Positions 21,121-31,389 of a stretch of DNA of 64,000 nucleotides are shown in pieces (the stretch's first letter is position 1; each line of letters begins with the position of its first letter). A program made the position numbers and the translations under genes. The stretch spans positions 193,542,372 to 193,606,371 of the forward strand of contig NC_092875.1 of the NCBI RefSeq assembly GCF_028372415.1, given 5' to 3'. Under the pieces are notes generated by a model, which made no database searches, was not told the origin of the DNA, and saw only the letters and a program-made list of their open reading frames with translations. Source of the stretch: Notamacropus eugenii. Lineage: Eukaryota; Chordata; Mammalia; Diprotodontia; Macropodidae.

Positions 21121-22020
21121 AAAGAAGATTAAGTAAAAGTAACTGAATGGACAAAAGTACTTTTCACACAAGAGTAACAGCAAGAACAAAAAAATCCTAA
21201 AGCAGAAAATGAAAACAATATTAGAGAGAATGGAAGAAAATATAAGCCTACTTCAACTATAAATGTGAATAGATTTTTAAAATCCAATAAAATGAAATAG
21301 AGTGACAGGCTGGATAAGAAAACAAAACCCCACAATCTGTTGCCTAGAAAAAACACCTAAAAAGCAAAGTCATTTGCAGGATAAAAACGAGGGCCTGTTA
21401 CAAAATTTATTATGTGTCAGGTGAATCTTAAAGCACCAAGTTGCAATATGCTAGCACACAAAACAAAAATAAACATTCACAACAAAAAAAGGTATAGACT
21501 ACATTATGTTGAAAGGAATCATAGACAAGAAACCAATATTAATGTTAAATTTGCAGATTTCAAATGCCCTAATACCTAAATTCATAAAGGAAAAATTAAC
21601 TGAATTACAAGAAGATATAAAAAGTCCTTAGTCATAGAAGATTTTGCTGTCCCTCAGTTTTGGAAAAATGCAAACAAATAGAATTAAGCAAATTGATGGA
21701 GAAACTAGAGCAAAACATATGATGTCTTTTAAATGATACTGATAAAGAATATGTATATTTCTTAGCACCTTATGAAACCTCTATAAAAAGTTGGCCATGT
21801 ATTAGAGGGAACAGAAATTTTGCAAAAAATGTTAAAAAGTAGAAATGGTAAATACATCCTTTAGAAACCATTTGTTCCATTTTACTGATTTTCTTTCTCC
21901 TTTTCCTCTTCTTTCTTTAAAGAATATTTATTCTATATAGGATAGCTCTCTGGGAGGGTAGGAAAGGCATATGAGAAAGTTTAGATGATGTAAAAATAAA
22001 GATGTTAATAAAAATTTAAT
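21120..22020 (+). mobile_element. L1 ORF2 endonuclease-domain remnant plus L1-type tail
   Basis: Frame-shifted translation gives pieces of the L1 apurinic endonuclease: 'KMK-SDRLDKKTKPHN-LLP' (the region read as W-I-K-x-Q-x-P-x-I-C-C-L-Q-E-T-H in intact copies), then an 'NVKFADFKCPNT' block at the 'ILNLYAPN' position, then an 'IEDFAVP' block at the 'GDFN-P' position. It breaks off near 21880. The following 21900-22020 resembles 41900-42015, an element tail ending in an A-rich run. Confidence 0.55.
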
Positions 22021-22980
22021 TAGAAAAATACCAAGAAGAAACCAAGCAATGAACTCAAAGCTTTTGTTTAACTTGGATCAGATAAAATTGCTTATTTGTT
22101 TTTTAAGTGAAGTTTCACATGATGAGAAGCATGGAAAAAAAGAATCCAAGAGGTCAAGTGTCAGAAGAGAAGAAGGAAAAAATGAATTAAAAGCTACGTT
22201 CAATTTTTTACTAAATATTCTTAAAAAATGGACACTAGAAGAAAATTCCTTGGGTAGGGGCAGCAGAAGGCAAAGACAAGAGAAAGTAAGAAACATTGCT
22301 ATATGACCTGTGCTTGAGAATACAGGGCGACAACATGTGTTTTGTTCTTGAACAGTCTTGAGAATGGGAATAGAGAAAGAATTTTAGATTTTTGGAGGGT
22401 GGGGAGAGGTGTAAGGCACAGGAGAGTACTCCTAGAGTGGGAAGTAAAGGTTGACTTCTATCCAAGGAAGGGGAATGTACAGGAGAAAATCTGTTATATC
22501 CCTTGAAGAGGAGGAAGTGTGGAAGGGACCCCGTAAGAGATTCTGTTCCAGGGAGGTCCCTCTCCCACTTCGGGAAACTTATGAATAAAGGTTATACTAC
22601 TCATAACTGCCTATCAGTCTAGGAGGATATATCTGGTTTGCTGGCACATTTGGCTCATACAGATGAAGAAAAGAGGGATATAGGAGGAAGAGGAAGGAAG
22701 AAGGAAGCACGGCCTCAAGATAGAAGTAGGGGAAGAAAAGGACTGAGGATGGAGCCCTCAGATTATGAAGTATCCTGCCCAATACTCCACTGCCTTTTTA
22801 GGAAGTAATATTGCTGAAAATAAAGTGCTTTTAAAGATCTTTAAAAAATAATAGAGATGGGAAAGAAGGGTGTTGAATAGAAGATTTCTTATAAGTAATA
22901 AGGTAAACTACTAGAGGTAGAAAATCTTAAGTACAACAAAAGCCACATTATATCAGGGTCTTAAAATTCCAGTCTCCTCA
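22020..22980 (+). other. Purine-rich DNA, no feature identified
   Basis: A- and G-rich plus strand with short open frames only. The composition resembles the non-coding part of the half-L1-like elements nearby, but I can point to no defining block. Confidence 0.3.
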
Positions 22981-23279
22981 AGGCTCAGATCAAGTTACAA
23001 TTCCTTAAAAATTAAGTTTTTTTAAAAAGTATTTTAAGTATACAAAAAATAATTTTCCATTTTAAACATAGAAAGAATACCTCATACCAGCAAATTTGGG
23101 TCATATTCTGAATGAACATTCACATCATTACTGGTAAAGAAATCTAATAATTTTGCATATATTTTGTATTTAATTGTCTGTTCCACCTACCCCCAATAGA
23201 ATGTAATCTATTTGAGGGACTATTTGCATTTTTTCTTCTTATTTCCAGCTCCTTCCACAGATCATTTGCAAATGTTTGT

Positions 23280-24515
23280 TAGACTGAACTGAAATGAATT
23301 GAAATTGAACATAGAATTGAAAAAGACCATAGAACAAATAAATTGTTTAAAGAACTGGTCTTTTAGAAAAATTAAGAAAGCAGAAAACCAATTTGATTTT
23401 ATTTTTTTTAAATAAAGCAAGGTAATCAAATTACCAAGATAAAATAATAAGTTATCACAATTAAAGGAGAGGAAATTAAAAGAACCATCAGAAGTAACTA
23501 TATGTAATTTTATATCAGCAAAAATAAGAAACTAGAGGAAAGAGAATATCCACCAAAAAAAAACCTTTTTTTTAAAAAAAATGGAGCTCTTCAGAACCAG
23601 GAGAACTTTGTACATAGCAACAACCACAGTGTGCAAGGAATTTTTCTGGTAGACTTAGTCCTTCACAGCAATTCAAGGACCTAAGAACTTCCCAATGGAC
23701 TCTCGAGGCAAAACACCTTCCATATTCAGAGAAAGAAGAATAGAATTGGATCGCAGAATGAAGCAGACCATTTTCTCTTGTGTTTTGTTTTGTTTTGTTC
23801 TGTTTTATGGTTTCTCTCATTCATTTTAATTCTTCTATGCAACATGACTAAGGTGAAAATGTATTTAATAAGAATGTATGTGTAGAATATAAGATTGCAT
23901 GCCATCTTGGGAAGGAGATAGGGAAGGGGGAGTAAGGGGAAAAGAGGGGAAGAAAATTTAAGATACATGGAAGTGATTGTAGAAAACTGAAAACAAATAA
24001 AATAATTTTTAAAATCTAAAAGAAAAAAATGGAGCTCTTGTGTGAATCAGTCTTGGAAATGGAAATCAAATCATAAAGAAACTATTCAAATAAAAACCCT
24101 TAGGCTATATGTAGTTACAGGTAGAGTTTTTCAAATATTTTAAGAGTAATTAAAAACTGTGCTAGAAGAATTAGTCTCAATAATTAGAGAAGATAATCTA
24201 TCAAACTTCTTTAATGGGACAAATATGGTCCCAATACTCACATCAAGGAGGAATAAACCAGAGAAGAAAAATTATAAACTAATATCATAAACAAATATTG
24301 ATGACAAAATTTTAGCAAAGACTACAGAAAGACATCCAAAAAATTCTCTTATTACCATGTTGAATCAGGGGTGTAAGAGTGATTTAACACATCATTAAAC
24401 AATTAGGATGGGAGGGAGGGTTAGAATTTGGAACTCAAAACTTGAAGAAAAAACCAATGAATGTTAAAATTTGTTTTTACATATAATAGCAGGGGGAATA
24501 AAATATTATGCCACC
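23280..24515 (+). mobile_element. Old L1 ORF2 reverse-transcriptase fragment, split by a younger L1
   Basis: The left part (about 23310-23574) and right part (24040-24470) both read as L1 ORF2, for example 'NWSFRKIKKAENQ' before and 'ISLINI...DKILAKTTER' after, at the 'PISLMNIDAKILNKILANR' position of RT. The segment 24400-24515 then looks like an L1 3' tail. A younger L1 end sits between the parts. Confidence 0.6.
23592..24022 (+). mobile_element. 5'-truncated younger L1 3' end with target-site duplication
   Basis: About 431 bp starting 'cagaaccaggagaactttg' and ending in an A-rich tail. It is flanked by an exact 17-bp direct repeat (seven A then TGGAGCTCTT) at 23575-23591 and 24023-24039. 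An A-rich start to the duplication is what L1 endonuclease cleavage leaves. The body contains the same ORF2 end and 3' UTR as 29640-30048. Confidence 0.88.
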
Positions 24516-27042
24516 TTGGAACAACTGAAAGATTACAGACTCCCAGAACTAGTTCTGAAAACAGTTAAACAAAACCCTTGAAGCTTGGGACAGTGTGCCC
24601 TCCACCCTGAAATTAGAGCCCCACTTTAGCAAAGAGTTAAAGACAAGAAATACACTGGGAAAATGAACAAACAACAGAAAAAAATTCTGACTACAGAAAG
24701 TTACTATGTTGACAAGAAAGATCAAAACACACACTAAGAAGAATACAAAAAAAAAAAAGTCAGAACACCTACATCCAAAGCCTTAAAGAAAAATCTGAAG
24801 TGATGTCAGTCCATGTCAGGATTTTTTAAAAAATCAAATAAGAGAGGCAAAGGAAAAATTGATAAGAGAAATGACAGTGATGCAGGAAAATCATGCGAAG
24901 AGTCAACAGCTTAGTAAAGGAGACACAAAAAATACTGAAGAAAACAACACCTTAAAAAACAGACTAGGCCAAATATTAAAAGAGGTACAAAAATCCAATG
25001 AAAAGAAGAATGCATTGAAAAGCAGAATTAGCCAAATGGAAACACAAAAATTCACTGAAGAAAAGAATTCCTTACAAAGTAGAGTTGGCCAAAGGGAAAA
25101 GAAGGTAGAAAAGCTCACTAAAGAAAAATATCCCTTATAAATTAGAATTGGGCAAATGAAAGCTAATGACTTTATGAGACATCAAGAAAAAATTAATCAA
25201 AACCAAAAGAATAAAAAAAAATTAGAAAAACTGTGAAATATCTCATTGGAAAAACAACCGATCTGGAAAATAGGTCCAGGAGAGATAATTTTAAAATTAT
25301 TGGACTACCCAAAAGCCAGGATTTAAAAAAAGAGAGCCTAGACATCATCTTCAAAGAAATTAACAAGGAAAACTACCCTGATGTTCTAGAACCAGAGGAT
25401 AAAATAAAAATGGAAGGAATCCACTTCTCATTTCCTGAAAGACATCCCAAAATGAAAACTCCCAGGAATATTATACACAAATTTCAGAGTTCCCAGGTCA
25501 AGGAGAAAAGATTACAAGCAGCCAGAAGATAACAATCAAGTATCATGGAGTCATAGTCAGGACAACACAAGATTTGGCATCTTCCACATTAAAGGAGTAG
25601 AGGGCTTGGAATATGATATTCTGAAGGGCAAAGGAGCTAGGATTACAACCGAGAATCATCTACCCAGCAAAACTGAGTATAATCCCTCCAGAGGAAAATG
25701 GATATTCAATGAAATAGAGGTCTATCCAGTATTTCTGATGAAAAGACTTAGAGCTGAATAATTGAATTGAATTATTTTCAATTCAATAAATTGAAATTTG
25801 GCTTTCAAATATAAAACTCAAGAGAAGCATAAAAAAGTAAACAGAAAAGGAAAATCATAAGAGACTTAACAAGGTTAAACTGTTTACATTGCTACATGGG
25901 AAAATGATACTTGTAACTCCTAAGACCTTTCTCATTATTAGGGTAGTTAAAAGGAGCATATATAGAGAGAAGGCACAGGTTTGTGAGTTGAATATGAAGG
26001 GATGATATCTAAAAAATAAAATTAAGGGTGAGAGAAAGGAATGTACTGGGACAAAGGGAAAGGGAGAGATAGAATGGAGCAAATTATCTCCTATAAAAGA
26101 GGCAAGAAAGAGTTTTTATGATGGTGGGACAGATGGGGGAGATGACAAGGAGCACTTGAATCTTCCTCTCATCGGAATTGGCTCAAAGAGGGAATAACAT
26201 ACACAGCCATTTGTATATAGAAACCTATCTCATCCCACAGAAAAATAGGAAAGGGATTAAAGAAGGAGGGTGGGGTTGATAGAAGGAAGGAAAGATTAGG
26301 AGAGATGATAGTCAAAAGCAAACCGCATTTGAGGAGGGAGAGGGTGAAAGTAGAAAGAAAATACAATAAAGGAGAGAGGAATAGAATGCAGGGACATTCA
26401 GTTAGTAATCATAACTGTGAAAAAAATTTTGAAGCAAGTTTCTCTGATAAAGGCCTCGTTTTTCAAATATATAGAGAATTGAGTCAAATTTATAAAAATA
26501 AGAACCATTCTCCAATTGATAAACGGTCAAAGGATATGAACAGTCAGTTTTCAGATAAAGAATCAAACATATATGGGGATGCTCTCAGAAAAATCTAGAA
26601 AGATTTACACAAGCTAATGCAACGTGAAACTAATAGAACCAAGAGAACATTGTACACAGCAACAGCAATATTGTAAGATGATCAACTGTGAATGACTTAG
26701 CTATTCCCAGCAATACAATGATCCAGGACAACTCTGAAGTACTTATGACAAAAAAAAATGCTATCCATCCCCGAAAAAGAACTGATGGAGACTGACTACA
26801 TACTGAAGCATATTTTTTTACTTTCTTTATTTTTCTTGCTCTGCATTTTCTTTTACAACATGACTAATATGGAAATATGTTGTGCATGACTACACACATA
26901 TGTCATTGACCTGTTTTCTCAATAGTGGGGTGGAAGAGAGAGGAAGAGAATTTGGAATTCAAATTTTAAGACTGAATGTTAAAAAAAGTTTCTACATGTA
27001 ACTGGGGGAAAATAAAGTACTAAACAAATATTTTTTTAAAGT
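24516..27042 (+). mobile_element. Half-L1-like element (ORF1 only) joined to an L1 ORF2 3' end
   Basis: A leader leads to ORF1 starting MNKQQKKILTTESYY at 24663. A coiled coil with repeated 'EEKNxLxSRxxQ' units follows (24859-25140). Then comes the RNA-binding part with DLENRSRRDNFKIIGLP (from about 25263), then IHKFQSSQVKEK, and a stop near 25830. ORF1 is broken by several stops. No ORF2 endonuclease or RT follows. Non-coding purine-rich DNA runs to about 26395, then an ORF2 C-terminal/3' UTR end to 27042 with an A-rich tail. This matches the half-L1 (HAL1) plan, but an internally deleted L1 or two adjoining insertions are alternatives. Confidence 0.65.
24663..25832 (+). pseudogene. L1-type ORF1 protein (RNA-binding chaperone), inactivated
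   Basis: ORF1p coats L1-type RNA as a coiled-coil trimer with an RRM-like domain. The order seen is basic N-terminus, coiled coil with about 22-residue repeats, RRM start at NRSRRDNFKIIGLP, and C-terminal domain with the VKEKRLQAARR motif. Roughly 390 codons would be the intact length. Stops at the 'NTH' position (about 24735) and elsewhere, plus at least one frameshift, break it. Confidence 0.7.
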
Positions 27043-27339
27043 ACAAATAAAATCAATTGGGAATAAGAAGAAAACTTGACTGACAAACTTATTTCCATCT
27101 CTAACAAAAATCTACTATCCAAGAAATATGCAAAGCATATTTCTGAATAAAGACATGGTCTTAGAGTCAAGAAGACATGGCTTCCCATTTTACTGCTTTT
27201 CTTCCTAACCTTGATGCTTTAATTTTGTTTTTTTCTGAAGCTTTTCAGTTTCATGTAATGTTATCTGTTTTATATTTTGTTTCTCTTCTGTGATTGGCTA
27301 AAGACACATTTCCTACTCATAACTGTGAAAGCTATATGA

Positions 27340-27595
27340 TCAAATCAGTTCTAAAGAACCTATGATGGAAGATGCTATCCACCTCCACAGAATGAACTGA
27401 TAAATGGAAGTATGTATAGTATGGTTTTACAGACACAGAGAGAGAGAGAGGTAGCTATAGCTATAGATATCTGTGTCAAATAGTGACCTTCTCTAGGGTG
27501 AGGGAGGGAGAGGGGGAGGGAGGCAGCTTGGAACTTAAAATGTAACAATAAAATTTAATTTAATTTTAAAAAATAAAAAAGGAAAGGAAATTGAA
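27340..27595 (+). mobile_element. L1-type 3' end fragment
   Basis: It contains 'gatgctatccacctccacag', a (GAGA)n/(TAGC)n bit and a closing block 'cttggaacttaaaatgtaac' followed by an A/T-rich tail, the same order as the L1 end at 26760-27042. Confidence 0.55.
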
Positions 27596-27599
27596 CTAA

Positions 27600-28085
27600 A
27601 GAGTAAAATATAGACCAAAGAGGAATCATCAAGTCACAGAGAGAACCTTGTGAGTTAAAGATTTAAGAGGAACTTAAAGAATCAGGAGATGTAAAAATGT
27701 AATTTCCCTGGGATAGGGGATAAGTAAGTGAATATTAGTAGAGATGGGGGAAAAAGAAGAAAAGAGCAAAATAAAATGTTTAAAATACAGAGGAGAAAAC
27801 AAAGCAGATGTTCAGAAATGGATACAAATAGAAATATTTTTATTACTGTGTGAAATTTAATTTTTAAAAAATCAAAGTGTATATAACAGAAATTCATGGT
27901 GGTTTTTTTTTTTAATACAGTCTTCCTTGGTGTTTTCTTTATACATAGATATGTTCATTTATTGATGATTTTTAAGTTCATAATAAGATATCATTTGTAA
28001 GTGACAGGGGAATTAATAGTACCTCAGACTGAACTCCTCTATAAGTATATGGAAGTATCTACACAGCCTTTAGCTGTGTTAAAAA
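27600..28085 (+). other. No feature identified
   Basis: AT-rich unique-looking DNA. I see no gene or clear repeat. Confidence 0.3.
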
Positions 28086-28690
28086 TATTAATATATTGTT
28101 TGACAAAGAACTGGAAATTGAGAGGATGTCTGGGGAATGGTTGAACAAGTTGTGGTATATGAATGTAATGTAATACTATTGTGCTATAAGAAATGAGGAG
28201 CTAGTGGACTTCAGAAAAACTTGGAAAGACTTATATGAACAGATGCTGAAATGAGCAGAACCACGAGAACACTGTACACAGTAACAGCCACATTGTGTGA
28301 TGGCTGACTTTGATAGACATAGCTCAGCAATGCAAGGATCTAAGACAACTCCAAAAGACTTATGTTGGAAAATGACATCCACATCCAGAGAAAGAACTTT
28401 GGAGCCTGAATGAAGATGGAAGCAGACTATTTACTCTCCTTTTCTTTTGCTGTTTTGTTTCTTCTTTCTCATGGTTCCTCCCATTATTTCTAATTCTTCT
28501 TTACATCATGACTGATGTGAAAATATGTTTAATATGAATGTATGAGTAGGGCCTATATCAGATTGCATACTGTCTTGAGGAGGGGGGAGCAGAGGGAAGA
28601 GGAGAAAATTTAAAATTAAAAATCTTATGAAAGTGAATGTTAAAAACTAAAATTAATTAATTAATTAATTGTAGAAAAATATTAATATAT
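28085..28690 (+). mobile_element. 5'-truncated L1 3' end
   Basis: It opens 'acaaagaactggaaattgag' (ORF2 'KNWKLR') and passes 'caacttcagaaaaacttgga'-like and 'gaaccacgagaacactgtac' blocks. The 3' UTR ('catgactgatgtgaaaatat') and an (ATTA)n tail end near 28690. Order and content match the copy at 29073-30048. Confidence 0.8.
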
Positions 28691-28924
28691 ATTATGTCAA
28701 GGGTCTAGTCCAACATCCTTTTGCAACATCTTTTTCAAGGGTCTAACCAGCTCCTAAAGGGAAAGTAAGTCAAAGTTCAGGGGATGAACTCTGATGTCCT
28801 TGAAGATAGGTTAAGTGATGATTAGATAATGACAGTAACCTCCTTTAATTAATCTAGTTAAGAACAGTACCTCTTTCTCGACCCCTGATCACATATAATG
28901 AGCTTAGGAAAATCATTCTCTATG

Positions 28925-29072
28925 ATTGTTATTTAGTCCTTTCAGTCATATCACTTTGTGACCCTATTTGAGATTTTCTTGGCAAAAACTCTGGAGTGGT
29001 TTGCTATTTGCTTCTCCAGCTCATTTTACAGATGAAGATACTGAGACAAACAGGGTTAAATGACTTGTCCAA
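28925..29072 (-). mobile_element. Marsupial SINE, minus strand, cut short by an L1
   Basis: It runs from the inverted tail ('tttagtcctttcagtcatat') through 'cagctcattttacagatgaa' to 'gggttaaatgacttgtcc', where the sequence changes to L1 at 29073. The inverted head is missing. Confidence 0.8.
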
Positions 29073-30048
29073 GTCATTCCGCAATTGATAAATGGTCAAA
29101 GGATATGAACAGACAGTTTTCAGAGGAAGAAATTAAAGCTCTCTATAGACACATGAAAAAATGCTCTAAATCATTATTGATTAGAGAGATGCAAATCAAC
29201 ACAGCTCTGGGGTATTACATTACACCAATCAGATTGTCTAACATGACAAAACAGGAAGATGATAAGTGTTGGAGAAGATGCGGGAGAGTTGGAACACTAA
29301 TTCATTGTTGGTGGAGATGTGAGATGATCCAACCATTTTGGAGAGCAATTTAGAACTATACCCAAAGGGCTACAAAAATGCATACACCCTTTGAACCAAC
29401 AATATTGCTTCTAGCATTGTATCCCAAAGAGATCCTAAAAATGGGAAAGGTACCACATGAACAACAATATTTATAGCAGCTCTCTTTGTGGTGGCCAAGA
29501 ACTGGAAATCGAAGGGATGCCCATCAACTGGGGAATGGCTGAACAAATTGTGATATATGAATGTAATGGGATACTATTGTGTTATAAGAAATGATGAACA
29601 GGAAGACTTCAGAGAGGCCTGGAAGGACTTACATGAACTGATGCTGAGTGAAAGGAGCAGAACCAGGAGAACTTTGTACACAGTAACAGCCACAGTGTGT
29701 GAGGAATTTTTTGGTAGACTTAGTCACAGCAATGCAAGGAGCTAAAAAATTCCAGATGGACTCTTGAGGCAAAATGGCATCCACATCCAGAGAAAGAACT
29801 ATGGATTGGATTGCAGAATGAAGCAGACCATTTTCTCTTGTGTTTTGGTTTGTTTTGCTTTGGTTTTTCTCATGGTTTCTCTCATTCATTTTAATTCTTC
29901 TATGCAACATGAGCAAGGTGAAAATTTACTTAGAAGATTGCACGCTGCCTTGGGGAGGGAGGGGGAAGAGAAGGGAGAAGCAGGGGGAGAAAATCTAAGA
30001 TATCTAGAAGCTATTGTAGAAACCTGAAAACAAATAAATCAATTAATA
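29073..30048 (+). mobile_element. 5'-truncated L1: ORF2 C-terminus and 3' UTR
   Basis: Nearly 1 kb. An open frame (29060-29353) reads IDKWSKDMNRQFSEEEIKAL, then REMQINTAL, CWRRCGRVGTLIHCWW and FWRAI, all hallmarks of the L1 ORF2 cysteine-rich C-terminus. A second frame (29557-29745) carries GYYCVIRNDEQEDFREAWKD, the ORF2 end. The 3' UTR and A-rich tail follow. The low number of breaks suggests a fairly young copy. No target duplication was found at its edges. Confidence 0.88.
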
Positions 30049-30090
30049 AACAAATTTTTGAAAGCCCCTCCAGAAGCAAAATATCACAGT

Positions 30091-30091
30091 T

Positions 30092-30143
<52 letters not shown>
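30091..30143 (+). repeat. (GA)n microsatellite
   Basis: An almost pure GA run, interrupted once by GG, directly after the L1 tail. Confidence 0.95.
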
Positions 30144-30599
30144 CATAATTTCACTCAAGGGTTAATTCCCAGAAATCTTAAGTGTGACAAACTAGAAGTC
30201 AGGGATATATCAAGGCTCCATTTCTTCTACATATCAGCTTTTTCTCAAAGTCTTTCTCTCCTTCCAGGGTCTTGTCCATGAAGAGAACCTAGAATGAAAT
30301 GTGTCCCATTTGAAAACGGGATATCCCACGAGCTATATCCTTATTTGCTTCTTCTTTATTCTTTGTATATTTTTCAGGCAGATAAAATTCAAAATAGACT
30401 AGAGAGAGAAAGGTAAGGAGGAGGCTGGAGTAAATGAAAACTTCTTGGCAAAGGGCACAACAAAAGTATGTTTCTTAAACTAAGGAACTGGGTGGAAGAG
30501 GGAAGTTTTTGAACCACAAAACATCTAGACAGAGAAAAGAACAGATCAAAAGGAAATAGTTGGTGGTGAAATAGATAGATTCATAAAGATTAGAGAAAT

Positions 30600-30860
30600 G
30601 AGAGGAGGTACAGTGGATAGTGTTGGGCCCAGATTCAGGAAGACGAGTTCAAATTTGCCCTCTGACAATTCCCAGATTTGTGGCCTTGCTCAAGTCACTT
30701 AGCCTCTGCTTGTCTCAGTTTCCTCAGCTGGAAAATGATGATAATAATTGCATCTGCCTCCCAGGGTTGTTGGAAGGATAAAATGAAATAATGTTAATAA
30801 AGTGCTTTTAGTATAGTGTCTGACAAATAGGACATGCTATATAAGTTGTAGGTGTTATAA
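30600..30860 (+). mobile_element. MIR/CORE-type SINE, near full length
   Basis: The tRNA-like head 'ggtacagtggatagtgttgg' is followed by 'caagtcacttagcctctgct', 'ctcagtttcctcagctgg', and the 3' block 'gttgttggaaggataaaatg...aataaagtgctttt'. This is the full order of a mammalian CORE SINE. Confidence 0.75.
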
Positions 30861-30879
30861 TGATTGTTACTATTATTAA

Positions 30880-31245
30880 AATTCAACAAACTTGAGGAAA
30901 AGTCAATTGACAAGTGTTGGTGGGGCAGGGGGAATCTATAAGAATAGGCTGATATCAAAGTGATATGAGTAAAACTCATCCCAGGAATAAAATATTGACT
31001 TTTAAAAGGAAGGGAATAAGTATCAATAGAAAGGAAATAAGTGGAGGAAAACACAGACCTTACAATCATAAATTAAAGGTGAATATATTAAGCAAACCAA
31101 TAAACTGAGAGTGGCTGAACGAATAAGAAAATGAAACCAAAACATTTGTGACATGCAAAAAAACTTATCTAAAAAAAATAAAGATACATGTAAAATAAAG
31201 ACCAGGGTCTAAAATAAAATTTGTATCAAGCCCTTTCTCCAATCA
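30880..31245 (+). mobile_element. L1 ORF2 endonuclease-region fragment
   Basis: The part at 31080-31245 runs parallel to 21240-21420 ('gaatatattaagcaaaccaataaactgaga...aaaataaagaccagggtcta'), an L1 endonuclease remnant. The left part is A-rich and uncertain. Confidence 0.45.
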
Positions 31246-31254
31246 AGGAGTTTC

Positions 31255-31385
31255 AGTCTCATATACATATAAATTTGCTATATATATGTGTATATTATAT
31301 GTATATGTAATAAAATATGAAAAATATAAATATATAATGTATATATAATAAAATATATGTACATGTATACACACACATATTAGTT
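31255..31385 (+). repeat. AT-rich simple repeat (TATA/ACAT type)
   Basis: Irregular TA and TATG/CATA units with an ACACACAC end, between two L1-type pieces of opposite orientation. Confidence 0.8.
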
Positions 31386-31389
31386 GAGA

